Assembly: GCA_023369685.1 (NCBI GenBank)
Contig: SACZ01000007.1
Location: 235,982-299,981 of the forward strand
Origin: Prolixibacteraceae bacterium JC049
GTDB lineage: Bacteria; Bacteroidota; Bacteroidia; Bacteroidales; Prolixibacteraceae
Direction of reading: 5' to 3'
DNA: 64,000 nucleotides
Part shown: positions 8,366 to 17,123 of the stretch, one piece after another
How the letters are laid out: the number at the start of each line of letters is the position of its first letter
Numbering within the stretch: the first letter of the stretch is position 1
Made by a program: the position numbers and the translations under genes
Notes under the pieces: generated by a model
Seen by the model: the letters and a program-made list of their open reading frames with translations, nothing else
What the model was told of the DNA's origin: nothing
Database searches by the model: none

Positions 8366-9736
8366 ATGAGATGCATAGTTCTTATTACTTTACTAGTAAG
8401 TATTGCTTTTAGTGCCCAGTCGCAAAAGCTAATCGATATATATAAAAAAGGTACCATCAAGCTGGTTGCCGATACGGAATACGGAAAAAATAACAATTGG
8501 AACAAAGTGTTAAGCACCTACAACGATACTTTGTACGGTAAACACATGGGCAATAGAAAAAACATTCAGGTACTACCCGACGGTTCGGTAGTGGTAAGTC
8601 ATGCTTATCGCAATTTCTATTCGCTTTTCGATGCAAAAGGAAACTTTGTAAAAGAGTTTAAAGTGACCAACAATAGCGGGAAAGAACTGAAAGTGAAACA
8701 ACTTGCCGGGGTACTCGATAATTCCATTCTATTTACTGGATTAGACAACATGGGCTACATGAAGTGCTTCGATTTTGATGGGCACTTACTGAAAACATTG
8801 CGTTTAAACTACATAACCAAGCAAATGTTGCCACTTCCCGGAAAGAAGATAGCCGTTGTTGGCTGGGCAATTTGGGCCGATCGTTTCCGTGATTTCGTAG
8901 CCATTGTCGACTACGAAACCAACGAAGAGCAGTACATCTGGAACCATTACACTCCTAGAAATAACGATAAGAAGGTGCCTTTTGCCTACTCTCATCGATT
9001 TAAAAAAGGAGGAGCAGTTAGTATGCGCACCATGCCATTCATGAATAATCTGGGCTTACGTCCTGCCCCACAATTGACATTTGCTAACAACCGATTAATT
9101 GTGGCCATTCCTCCAACTGGCGAAATCATTGAGTTCTCGTTGGACGGAAAGAAATTATCGTCTAAAAAAGTGAATTGGAATGCCAACCAGATAAGTATCA
9201 ATGAGCAGAATAAGATCCAGAAGAAAGCCATTGCCGGTATAAAAGCCAATTTAAAGCGCATGAGTAGTCCCGACTACCTAAAAAAACTGGAAGCTGCTAC
9301 CCGAAAAACAGCTAAACTGCAAAACAGTAGTGCCAAAGAGCTGGAAGAGATGCTAAACAAGGTTCGCACACAACATAAAGAACAAAAAGAGAAAATGATG
9401 GAAGCATATAGTGCTATGTTGAAGGATATGGAAAAAGACTTACCCAAAATAAACAAAGCCATTCCAAAACCATTTTTCTCGTCATGCATTACCGATTCAG
9501 ATGGTAACATTCTCTTCTTCGAATATCCTGAGAAGGGTAAATCCAATAAACTTAATGTATACTCATTGGATAACGGTGGAAAGTTTATCTGCACAAGTAC
9601 ATTCGAATGCAATGATTTCGATTTGATTATAAATAGTGGAAAGCTGAAGTTTCATAAAGGTTACCTATACGGTATTCAGAAACTGAAAAAAGCCGATGGT
9701 ATTCCACTGAGAGTGGTTCGCTTTAAGCTTCAATAA
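8366..9736 (+). CDS. Exported beta-propeller-like protein with coiled-coil insert
   Basis: This 456-aa protein has a signal peptide (MRCIVLITLLVSIAFSAQSQ) but no lipobox Cys, so it is probably periplasmic. Repeated segments such as IQVLPDGSVVVSH, YSLFDAKGNFVKEF and MKCFDFDGHLLKTL have the alternating pattern of beta-propeller blades. A charged, helix-rich segment at about residues 285-370 (KLEAATRKTAKLQN, EELEEMLNKVR-like) looks like a coiled coil inserted between blades. It starts 80 bp after the anti-sigma gene and likely shares its transcript. The two genes that follow encode 6-bladed-propeller lipoproteins, so the three may be distant paralogs. The exact function is unknown. Confidence 0.75.
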   Translation: MRCIVLITLLVSIAFSAQSQKLIDIYKKGTIKLVADTEYGKNNNWNKVLSTYNDTLYGKHMGNRKNIQVLPDGSVVVSHAYRNFYSLFDAKGNFVKEFKVTNNSGKELKVKQLAGVLDNSILFTGLDNMGYMKCFDFDGHLLKTLRLNYITKQMLPLPGKKIAVVGWAIWADRFRDFVAIVDYETNEEQYIWNHYTPRNNDKKVPFAYSHRFKKGGAVSMRTMPFMNNLGLRPAPQLTFANNRLIVAIPPTGEIIEFSLDGKKLSSKKVNWNANQISINEQNKIQKKAIAGIKANLKRMSSPDYLKKLEAATRKTAKLQNSSAKELEEMLNKVRTQHKEQKEKMMEAYSAMLKDMEKDLPKINKAIPKPFFSSCITDSDGNILFFEYPEKGKSNKLNVYSLDNGGKFICTSTFECNDFDLIINSGKLKFHKGYLYGIQKLKKADGIPLRVVRFKLQ

Positions 9737-9810
9737 CAAAGCAGGCATGATGCGCCACTAATCTTCCCTCAAGTATTGATAAATGGATGTACCAAGTAGG
9801 GGATCCATAT

Positions 9811-9864
9811 GAATATTCAACAACTTTTACCTTTTAATCTTTAAAGGAAAGTTGTTGGTATTCA
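9811..9864 (+). terminator. Long imperfect hairpin between two beta-propeller genes
   Basis: The left arm GAATATTCAACAACTTT pairs with AAAGTTGTTGGTATTC around an inner CCTTT/AAAGG stem, giving about 20 paired bases in a 54-bp element. A second small stem, CAAGAGG/CCTCTTG, lies at 9877-9895. Neither is followed by a clear T-run on the plus strand, so this may be a processing or regulatory structure instead of a simple terminator. The 266-bp gap holds no gene. Confidence 0.5.
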
Positions 9865-10002
9865 TTCGCTATAGAGCAAGAGGTTTTCCCTCTTGTACAT
9901 CCTTTGTATGCCTATTTTATTGGGTAAAAAGCTTTAAAAACTAAATCGAAATGCTGGTCATTAACCTGATTTATAAGAATTATCAACTAAAACAGAAGTA
10001 AA

Positions 10003-11148
10003 ATGAACTTTAAATTACTCTATTACTTACTCATCGCATTAATTGCTATCTCATGCGGTAAAATCGACCATACCGAAGCCATTAAAATAGTCAAAAAAGG
10101 CGGTCACGATGTTATGGTTTGCGATGTATCGAAGGTAAAGGACACTATTCAGCTAAAACTAAGCGATCTGATAACCGAATGCCACATGGTAAAGCTGGAA
10201 ACATCGCCAGAAGCTTTCTTTAAATGGGGATATGTTACTCTATCCGACAACTACATTGGTGTTAGAAGTAGTAGACAGCCTTATAAACTATTCGATAAAA
10301 AAGGAAAATTCATCCGTGATATTGGTAAAGTGGGACGTGGCCCCAACGAATTTATGAATATCTATTGCGAGCAAATTGATGAAGCCAATGGTACCATTTA
10401 TCTAATGCCTTGGCAAAGTCCACGTTTGTTACGCTTCAGCATAGAGGGCGAGGCAATGCAGCCTATTCCACTTTTACAAAAACAACCCAAAGGAAAGTTT
10501 CGTGTGAAGAATAATCAGGTTGATGTGGTTTCACTTCCTTTTCCCAATTCAAAATACATAGCCTATACTCAAACTCTGTCAGGAGAAACCGTTAATAAAG
10601 TGATTCCAAAAGATTACATGCGCGTTAGAAATTTTAGTAACGAGCTTCAACCTTTTAACACCAATGACATTAACGTATCAATTTTCCGACTAAACAAGGC
10701 TATAAAAGATACCCTTTATCAATACAAAGCCGATTCAGATCAACTAATCCCAAAACTTACATTAATAAATGGATTGGATAAAGTTCCTTACCATGGCTAT
10801 GATGAGCTGCCTAATCACTACCTAATGGAATTATCAGTTCGTAAACAAGTAAATGAAAATAATTACCACATTATGCCTTTCGGTAAGGTGGTAATTGACA
10901 AACAAACCAAAGAAGCTCATTTCTTTAATTTGGTGAACGACTTCTATGGCGATATGCCAATACCAACATCGTTCCACGATGGTTATTTTGTACAAAGTAT
11001 TCCCCCTATCTATTTAATAAAGAACATCGAAAAAGCACTAAAGAATAAAAAACTTAGTGCTGATAAACGCAACAAACTAATGGCTCTGAAGTCGGAATTA
11101 GACCCTGAGGACAACAATGTTATCTTCTGGGGAAAACTAAAATCTTAA
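10003..11148 (+). CDS. 6-bladed beta-propeller lipoprotein (DUF5128/BF3164-like)
   Basis: The protein has 381 residues and a lipoprotein signal (LLIALIAISCGK, Cys about residue 18). The core has the family hallmarks: KLETSPEAFF near the start of the propeller, YKLFDKKGKFIRDIGKVGRG with the following PNEF, a variant of the typical GRGPGEY motif, and repeated blade strands. Such proteins are abundant in Bacteroidota, are probably held at the periplasmic or outer face of a membrane, and have no firmly assigned activity. It shares its plan with the next gene (11244-12422) but is separated from it by a terminator at 11191-11226. Confidence 0.85.
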   Translation: MNFKLLYYLLIALIAISCGKIDHTEAIKIVKKGGHDVMVCDVSKVKDTIQLKLSDLITECHMVKLETSPEAFFKWGYVTLSDNYIGVRSSRQPYKLFDKKGKFIRDIGKVGRGPNEFMNIYCEQIDEANGTIYLMPWQSPRLLRFSIEGEAMQPIPLLQKQPKGKFRVKNNQVDVVSLPFPNSKYIAYTQTLSGETVNKVIPKDYMRVRNFSNELQPFNTNDINVSIFRLNKAIKDTLYQYKADSDQLIPKLTLINGLDKVPYHGYDELPNHYLMELSVRKQVNENNYHIMPFGKVVIDKQTKEAHFFNLVNDFYGDMPIPTSFHDGYFVQSIPPIYLIKNIEKALKNKKLSADKRNKLMALKSELDPEDNNVIFWGKLKS

Positions 11149-11190
11149 GTTCGATTCACATTTTAACTCAGTCAATATAGTTGTTATTAG

Positions 11191-11226
11191 CCACTGTCTT
11201 ATTAACTTATAAAAGACAGTGGTTTT
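11191..11226 (+). terminator. Rho-independent terminator
   Basis: CCACTGTCTT (11191-11200) pairs perfectly with AAGACAGTGG (11213-11222) and is followed by TTTTA. It ends the transcript of the 10003-11148 lipoprotein gene and separates it from the next propeller gene. Confidence 0.85.
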
Positions 11227-11243
11227 ACTCTTAAAACCACATC

Positions 11244-12422
11244 ATGAGACACCTTATTACCTACTCTATCATTGCATTAACCCTTTTTGCCGCTTGTTCA
11301 AAACCCAAGCAACAGCAAACCAAAGAGACTACTCCACCTCCTGCTAAAAAACGCGAAATGCCTTACCACATTTCGTTGGCACAAAAAAGTACCGATACAC
11401 TTCGCGCATCGCAAATTGCAACAGAAGTGAAATTCATTCCTCTGGAAACCAAGAAAGCATCTCTGTTTTCACGAATATTCGATTTCCGACTAACCGACTC
11501 TACTATTGGCATTTCCGATATGACTAGCCTTAAGCTGTTCGATCATAAGGGAAAGTTTCTATGCCAAATTGGGAAACGCGGAAAAGGACCAGGCGAATAC
11601 AATTACATTTTTAATTTCGAGTTCAAACAAGATTCTATCTACCTAACTTCTACCACTAAGCGCCTGATGGCTAAACATACCATAGGTGGTAAGTTTATTA
11701 AAGAGATAAAATTCAAAAACAGAGAAGAACTGGTTAACTTTAGAATAAATAAAGATAACCAGACCGTATGGTACGACCGTGGCGACGGCTATGTAGCTTT
11801 CTTTAACGAAAAAATGGAGGAGCAAGCCAAATTCCGTTATGAAGATGCCAGCAGACATGTTTATTCCATAAGTACCAGCTTTTTAAGCTACATGCCCTCT
11901 AGCGATTCGCTTATTCTCCTCAACAATTATATCAACGATACCATCTTCCATGTGACACCTGCTGGTAAAAAACCGGCCTTCATCTTCGACATGAAAGAGA
12001 AGTTACTTCCGAAAATGAGTCAGGTGGAATATTGCAAAGGCGACTTTAAACGTTTCTTCAAAACCGCCGCACCATACCAGATGGTTAACCTGGTGCACAA
12101 TAAGAATTGGGTATTGGTTTTCCAGAAGCAATGGAGCGACGATATCCACCAAGCCACTTTTGTACACAATATAAAAGCCAATAAAACCGAAAGCTATGTA
12201 GGCCCATTTATAAAAGATGATATTACCAGTGGTCAAACCTTAACCATTCAATCGCAAATGTGTAGCAGCCAATATTTGGTATCCTATATCCCTGCCGTAG
12301 ATGTGTTAGAAATGTGTGAACAAGAAAACCAAAACTCACCCATGCAAAAAGCCTGGGTAAAACAGATGAAAAACATCGATCCCGAATCAAACGGTGTTTT
12401 GGCATTGATTAAATTGAAATAA
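11244..12422 (+). CDS. 6-bladed beta-propeller lipoprotein (DUF5128/BF3164-like)
   Basis: This 392-aa protein has a lipobox (ALTLFAACSK, Cys about residue 19), a Lys/Gln/Thr/Pro linker, and a propeller beginning at TEVKFIPLETKKASLF. The family motif LCQIGKRGKGPGEYNYI is perfect here. The last residues, NIDPESNGVLALIKLK, matter for the locus: the DNA coding for this tail recurs as a vestige at 18641-18682, and its last seven codons, stop included, recur at 15050-15066 together with the REP-like palindrome that follows this gene. The protein is likely anchored in a membrane facing the periplasm or outside; the ligand is unknown. Confidence 0.87.
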   Translation: MRHLITYSIIALTLFAACSKPKQQQTKETTPPPAKKREMPYHISLAQKSTDTLRASQIATEVKFIPLETKKASLFSRIFDFRLTDSTIGISDMTSLKLFDHKGKFLCQIGKRGKGPGEYNYIFNFEFKQDSIYLTSTTKRLMAKHTIGGKFIKEIKFKNREELVNFRINKDNQTVWYDRGDGYVAFFNEKMEEQAKFRYEDASRHVYSISTSFLSYMPSSDSLILLNNYINDTIFHVTPAGKKPAFIFDMKEKLLPKMSQVEYCKGDFKRFFKTAAPYQMVNLVHNKNWVLVFQKQWSDDIHQATFVHNIKANKTESYVGPFIKDDITSGQTLTIQSQMCSSQYLVSYIPAVDVLEMCEQENQNSPMQKAWVKQMKNIDPESNGVLALIKLK

Positions 12423-12431
12423 AATTTCCCC

Positions 12432-12459
12432 GTAGAGGCGCAAGATTTTGCGTCTCTAC
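12432..12459. repeat. REP-like palindrome, copy 1
   Basis: A 28-bp near-perfect palindrome: GTAGAGGCGCAA, a GATT loop, then TTGCGTCTCTAC. It starts 10 bp after the stop of the propeller lipoprotein. Closely similar copies lie at 15078-15105 and 17060-17087. Short GTAGAGRCGCA palindromes of this kind are recalled as scattered intergenic repeats in Bacteroidota. As a strong stem-loop it could also act as a transcript end or a 3' stabiliser. Confidence 0.85.
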
Positions 12460-12644
12460 AATATGTACTACCTTCCTTTATTCCTATAAAAATTTCATAC
12501 ACTTCTTTGTAAATTATTTTGACTCCACAAGCAAATCATTTTCAATACTCCACTTATAAACAACACATTACATCTTTGGCATACTTTTAGCGATTAAACT
12601 GTTATCATAAAGGGTATCACTAATTCGCACAATCACTTACCAAT

Positions 12645-15035
12645 ATGTATAATCTAAAAATTACAATACGAAGATTACTAAAAGACAAAGCCTTTTCGAC
12701 CATAAATATTTTGGGACTGGTAATCGGAATCGTTTCATTTCTAGTTTTATTTATCCATGTTTCTAACGAAAAAAGTTTTGACAAGCATATTGCGGGACAT
12801 GAAAATATTTATCGAGTAATCTCGACCTTTGAAGGAAGAAAAGGAGCACTTTGGGCACGTAGTATTGGGATAGTTCATTCCGCATCGCAAGAAATCCCTG
12901 AAATAGAACTTGCCACCAGGTTCTCGCACTGCGATGTTGGAACAATAAAGGTGAATGAAAATGCGGTATCGCAAAAAGATATAATGTCGGTTGATGAAGC
13001 TTTCATCAAAATGTTTGAAGTAGAAGCCATTCTAGGCGATTTATCAGAAATTACAAAGCCTAAAGTGGTTTTTATTAGCGAAGAATTTGCGCAAAAATAC
13101 TTTCCAAACACCAATCCCATTGGTAAAACTATAGATGTTCAGGCTTTACAATTTGCATATAATTTAGGTAATTACGAGATTCGGGGTATTGTTAAAAACA
13201 CCCACCCAAAATCGCATTTAAAATATCAATTGCTTCTATCACAAAAAGGAGGAAAGCTGGAGAATATGTATTCAAAGATTTCGAATCTGAAAATCTATTG
13301 GATATATAACTATTTCAAACTACATGATGGAATTGATCCAAACACAATTGCAGATAAAGTTAAAGCCTATTACGATGCAAGTAAACTCAAAACAATGGGG
13401 AGAGTTCAAGAGTTTAACTTTAGTTTATTTCCTATTGATGATATTCATTTAAAATCAGATTTTCGATATGAATTAAGAGAAAGCTCAAGCAAAATAAATA
13501 TCGGATTATTTATTCTAATAGCATTTATAATTTTATTTACCTCCATACTAAATTTTACCAATCTAAGCATTGCTAAACTAATTAAACGCTCAAAAGAACT
13601 AGGCTTAAGAAAGTCTATTGGTGCCAATCTTAAACAGCTGCTCAAACAATCACTTATTGAAGTACTTGTCATTTGCAGTGTTGCTGTAGGCATTTCACTT
13701 TTAGCAATCCATTTGGCTAAACCTGTTATCAATAAACTTTTCGAAATTGAGTTCGATATTTATTATAACGAACCGATTGTCTATATAAGTATCCTTGCAG
13801 TTATGGTAATATGCCTGGGATTAAACACTCTTTTTGTTTTTATGTTTTTAGTGGCTCGAAAGTCTACAGTTCATATTTTAGCCCAACGTAATAACTTCTC
13901 TGGTAATTATCTATTAAAATCATTGTTAGTAGCTCAGGTTTCAATTGTGGTTATTCTTATTTCGGGCACTTTACTTGTAAACAAACAAATCAACTTCATA
14001 CTGAATAAACCTTTGGGTTTCGAAAAAGAGAATGTATTGGTAATAAGCCCCAAAGACATCAGATCAACATCGAAAGATCCCGCAATATTCATGAACAATT
14101 TAAAAAATCAAAGTTCTGTAGTTTCTGTTGGAATGAAACGTCAATCATTTGGAATAGCAGAGGAACTTGCCTTGGAAATCTTCGGCATGGGCATGGAGGG
14201 ATCAATGGAAATGGTTGGTGTCAACTACGATTATCTGAAAACAATGAACATTAAGCTGATTAAAAATTGGATAAAAGCAGATGCCGATACTATTCGAGGG
14301 ATGATAATCAATAATCATTTATATAAAAGTATTCTAGCCAAACATGGCAGTATGGACGCTTTAGTAGCTCATCAGAAAGCATACTTAAAACCATTTGGTG
14401 TGGAGCCATATAAAATTATTGGAGTAACTGAGGATTTTAATTTCAATTCTGTACATAAGCCAATTGGAAACTTTGCATTTAACGTAGATGAAGTAAGAAG
14501 AAATGCGCGGCATATCTATGTTCGTTTAAACAACTTACATTCGGGTATGGATGTAGTAAAAGATACATGGGAAACGCATTATCCTGGTCAAGAAATGATT
14601 TACTATTTTTTAGACGATCGCTTAACCCGACAATACAAAGCCGAAACTATTTTAAGTCGAATTTTATATGCTTTTTCAGGACTGGCAATTTTCATCAGTA
14701 TTATTGGAATTAGCGCACTGGCACTGTTTATTTCGCAACAACGAACCAAAGAGATTGGCATACGAAAAGTAAACGGGGCAAATGTTTCTGAAATACTAAC
14801 ACTTCTGAATAGAGGTTTTATAAGATGGGTAACCATGGCCTTTGTAATAGCCTGCCCAATTGCTTACCTTACAATGAATAATTGGCTCAAGAACTTTGCC
14901 TATAAAACCAATTTAAGTTGGTGGATATTTGCGCTAGCAGGCGTAGTGGCCTTAGGTATTGCACTATTAACTGTTAGCTGGCAAAGCTGGAGAGCAGCCA
15001 CAAGGAATCCGGTCGAAGCTTTGAGATACGAATAA
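12645..15035 (+). CDS. FtsX/MacB-type ABC transporter permease
   Basis: The 796-aa protein has the double MacB plan common in Bacteroidota. It opens with IRRLLKDKAFSTINILGLVIG, a first transmembrane helix and a periplasmic MacB-PCD domain (NIYRVIS to about residue 270). Three or four helices follow (GLFILIAFIILFTSILNF, with the FtsX signature SKELGLRKSIGAN). A second periplasmic domain runs to about residue 670, and a last FtsX block contains QRTKEIGIRKVNGANVSEIL and ends NPVEALRYE. These proteins couple ATP hydrolysis by a separate MacB/LolD-like ATPase to work on lipoproteins, peptides or envelope targets. No ATPase gene is adjacent, so it must use a partner encoded elsewhere. It sits between two copies of the same REP-like repeat. 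Confidence 0.92.
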   Translation: MYNLKITIRRLLKDKAFSTINILGLVIGIVSFLVLFIHVSNEKSFDKHIAGHENIYRVISTFEGRKGALWARSIGIVHSASQEIPEIELATRFSHCDVGTIKVNENAVSQKDIMSVDEAFIKMFEVEAILGDLSEITKPKVVFISEEFAQKYFPNTNPIGKTIDVQALQFAYNLGNYEIRGIVKNTHPKSHLKYQLLLSQKGGKLENMYSKISNLKIYWIYNYFKLHDGIDPNTIADKVKAYYDASKLKTMGRVQEFNFSLFPIDDIHLKSDFRYELRESSSKINIGLFILIAFIILFTSILNFTNLSIAKLIKRSKELGLRKSIGANLKQLLKQSLIEVLVICSVAVGISLLAIHLAKPVINKLFEIEFDIYYNEPIVYISILAVMVICLGLNTLFVFMFLVARKSTVHILAQRNNFSGNYLLKSLLVAQVSIVVILISGTLLVNKQINFILNKPLGFEKENVLVISPKDIRSTSKDPAIFMNNLKNQSSVVSVGMKRQSFGIAEELALEIFGMGMEGSMEMVGVNYDYLKTMNIKLIKNWIKADADTIRGMIINNHLYKSILAKHGSMDALVAHQKAYLKPFGVEPYKIIGVTEDFNFNSVHKPIGNFAFNVDEVRRNARHIYVRLNNLHSGMDVVKDTWETHYPGQEMIYYFLDDRLTRQYKAETILSRILYAFSGLAIFISIIGISALALFISQQRTKEIGIRKVNGANVSEILTLLNRGFIRWVTMAFVIACPIAYLTMNNWLKNFAYKTNLSWWIFALAGVVALGIALLTVSWQSWRAATRNPVEALRYE

Positions 15036-15049
15036 AAGGCCCCCTATCA

Positions 15050-15107
15050 ATTGATTAAATTGAAATAAAATTTCCCCGTAGAGGCGCAAGATTTTGCGCC
15101 TCTACAA
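15050..15107. repeat. Copied propeller-gene tail plus REP-like palindrome, copy 2
   Basis: This 58-bp segment repeats 12404-12461 with one visible difference: 49 identical bases, then C for T. It carries the last seven codons (stop included) of the propeller lipoprotein gene plus the palindrome GTAGAGGCGCAA/TTGCGCCTCTAC (15078-15105). It begins 14 bp after the permease stop codon, where there is no propeller gene. This shows that the palindrome moved or was duplicated together with coding DNA on its left. Confidence 0.88.
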
Positions 15108-15272
15108 TTGTCTTTACTTTGCTAGAACATACCATATTTTGTAAAGCAGCTAATTCCCATAGATGCCTGACACAACAGCAATATTGATGGATATTATAGA
15201 TAGACTACAAGCTAAATGACGCAACTTATTTCCTGATTATGTATCTATGCTACGTAACTATAATCTGAAATT

Positions 15273-16295
15273 ATGAAATTTAGAATTTGCTATCCTTTAT
15301 TTATTTTTGCAATAGTGCTATTTTTTTCTTGTAGTGAAGACACTCCTAATCCCAAACCATCAAATCCAATAACAGGAACTACTATAATTAAACTTTCAAA
15401 ACTTGAGGATGCTTTAAATAACAAAAATCAAAAGTTTGTTAATTTATTAAATAAAATAAGAGGAAGTGTTGGAACTTCAGGTCCAGGATCTAAAGTAATT
15501 TGGAGTAGAAAAAACACATCTGGATTAGGTATTTATGTTTCTGCAAATCACGTCATAAACTTAAACAACTGGAATAGTCGCAATGAAGGTTTCATTGATC
15601 CAGCAAAAATAAACTGGGGTGTATTTGTAGGGTCAAAAATTCCTCCTGTATCTGGAAAGATATCTTTAGGAAATACACTAAGTGCCTCATTTCCATTTTA
15701 TCACCCACAAATTCCTGCTAGTGCAACAAATACGACTATCTTACCTGCCAACGATTTTTATATTGGAATAATTGATAATCAAAAAGTAATTGATAATGGG
15801 CTAGGCCAGTCTCCTTCCTTGCTTCAAACAAAAACTCCATTAGAGATGTACGATCCAAATAATAGAACTAAAATGGCGCAAACGTGGGCATCTGTCACTC
15901 CTGGTGATACAATTGTTGCACTCGGGTATCCACAAAATAAAAACAGTTACCCTAATGGAGCTGTTTCTTCGGGCACAATTTATTCTGATAATGATGCCGA
16001 AAATATTATTACAAAACTAAAATTAGCTGGTGATGAAGAAGGAAATATTCCTTATAATTCAGATGTTGAATTCATTGCGAAAGCAAAAGGTGTTGCCGGC
16101 ATGAGCGGAGGAGGTGTATTCAATAAAGAAGGACAATTAATTGGAATCATGGTTAGGGCAACAAAATTGAATAACGAGCCTATACTTAGAGTAGTCCGCT
16201 TATCATATATTAGAAGTAAAATAATTACTTTTTACAATACTCTTTCGTCATCTGACAGAACAAAATTTTCTTTTTACATTGGAGAAGAATTATAA
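15273..16295 (+). CDS. Trypsin-fold (S1/DegP-like) serine protease lipoprotein
   Basis: This 340-aa protein begins with a lipoprotein signal (LFIFAIVLFFSCSED, Cys20), followed by an Asn/Pro-rich linker. The remaining 300 residues show the order of a trypsin-like domain: His93 in YVSANHVINL, a candidate Asp161 in ANDFYIGIID, and Ser278 in GVAGMSGGGVFNKEGQLIGI, whose GxSGGxxx and following hydrophobic strand are typical of DegP-type and S1 peptidases. There is no PDZ domain. The mature protein should be membrane-tethered and face the periplasm or outside. Nearby genes encode small membrane proteins and a lipoprotein of unknown function, so substrates cannot be guessed. All three triad residues appear present, so it is probably active. 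Confidence 0.8.
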   Translation: MKFRICYPLFIFAIVLFFSCSEDTPNPKPSNPITGTTIIKLSKLEDALNNKNQKFVNLLNKIRGSVGTSGPGSKVIWSRKNTSGLGIYVSANHVINLNNWNSRNEGFIDPAKINWGVFVGSKIPPVSGKISLGNTLSASFPFYHPQIPASATNTTILPANDFYIGIIDNQKVIDNGLGQSPSLLQTKTPLEMYDPNNRTKMAQTWASVTPGDTIVALGYPQNKNSYPNGAVSSGTIYSDNDAENIITKLKLAGDEEGNIPYNSDVEFIAKAKGVAGMSGGGVFNKEGQLIGIMVRATKLNNEPILRVVRLSYIRSKIITFYNTLSSSDRTKFSFYIGEEL

Positions 16296-16382
16296 TTTTC
16301 AGAAAAATACTGTTTGTATCAACTGCTAATTTACTGATATAATAGATAACTCTTCCTTTGTGAAAATATTACCATATTATTT

Positions 16383-16505
16383 TAACCAGTTAAGCATTAT
16401 TATTATATTTGATATACTAACAACACCAAGGACTAGCTTATATTAGATATAACAACAGTCTGAGTGGATGTTACCAAGACTGTTAGCAAATATAAAAACG
16501 ACCCA
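16383..16505 (+). promoter_or_regulatory. Duplicated 5' leader, copy 1, with hairpin
   Basis: This 123-bp stretch ends at the ATG of the 133-aa membrane protein gene and matches 17124-17244, including an exact 18-base block CACCAAGGACTAGCTTAT. It contains an 8-bp stem, AACAGTCT (16454-16461) with AGACTGTT (16477-16484), around a GAGTGGATGTTACCA loop. Copy 2 keeps the stem with one compensated pair (G-C becomes A-T). It probably forms an RNA structure in the transcript, perhaps including a promoter at its left end. Confidence 0.6.
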
Positions 16506-16907
16506 ATGAAACAGACTTTTAAGCTTCAGAATGGTGAAATATCATTTGGCAAAGAAGGGATATCAATATTAGATAATGCAAAAAAGCAATATCTTCTCCG
16601 AATTTTCTCATCGACCATTTGGGTTTTTTATGGGATAATTTCATTTTTAAGATACATGAAAACAGGAAACCAATTTTTACTCTGGACTGGCTCATTTTTG
16701 GGAATTACACATCTATTTATATTATCCAATATGCTAATCCGATCTACCCAAAATAATATTAAAACCCATGAAATAAAATCGTTGAAAATTAAGCAGAGAT
16801 TTAGTACTAAATTTCTGGACATTAAATTAAAAAACAATAGGCTTAGACGAGTTATGCTTGATGAAAATATAAAAGAACTTCAGGAATTTATAGGAGACAA
16901 CTTTTAG
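16506..16907 (+). CDS. Small two-helix membrane protein, PH-like fold suspected (paralog 1)
   Basis: I chose ATG 16506 over an upstream in-frame start at 16464 because it gives 133 residues, exactly the length of the paralog at 17951, and because the duplicated leader ends here. The protein opens with short strands (FKLQNGEISFGKEGISILD). Two membrane helices follow at about residues 33-49 and 56-77, then strands (KIKQRFSTKFLDIKLKNNRLRRVML) and a final helix (ENIKELQEFIGDNF). Beta strands closed by one C-terminal helix recall bacterial PH-like domains interrupted by a membrane hairpin; this is inference. Function unknown. The last 66 bases through the stop are nearly identical to the paralog. 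Confidence 0.72.
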   Translation: MKQTFKLQNGEISFGKEGISILDNAKKQYLLRIFSSTIWVFYGIISFLRYMKTGNQFLLWTGSFLGITHLFILSNMLIRSTQNNIKTHEIKSLKIKQRFSTKFLDIKLKNNRLRRVMLDENIKELQEFIGDNF

Positions 16908-17123
16908 ACAGAATAGATTTATTCTAATAATAGCTTAAAGCCAGCCAGACAAGGAATATTGAGAGCATTACTACAAACCACCTAACAAACTGACATTAAA
17001 CACACAACAACAATTTATTTAAAAAATATATTACAAAACTAAATTGATAAAATTACCCGGTAGAGGCACAAGATTTTGCGCCTCTACCATTACCTTTACG
17101 TTAAACTCCTAAACATATTGTTC
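16908..17123. other. Gene-free stretch with a duplicated 3' tail
   Basis: No gene is visible here. The first 80 bases (AGACAAGGAATATTG and flanks) resemble the stretch after the paralog at 18353-18420, so the 3' flank was copied with the gene. The segment also holds the third REP-like palindrome (17060-17087). Confidence 0.55.
17060..17087. repeat. REP-like palindrome, copy 3
   Basis: GTAGAGGCACAA, a GATT loop and TTGCGCCTCTAC, with flanking G and C extending the stem by one pair. It differs from copy 2 by one base in the stem (A for G). The preceding AAATTGATAAAATTACCC is a diverged form of the left flank seen in copies 1 and 2, so the same composite unit was copied here earlier. Confidence 0.83.

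Noticed and set aside
12432..17087. CRISPR array from the three palindromes
   Set aside because: Copies are kilobases apart with genes in between and no regular spacers.
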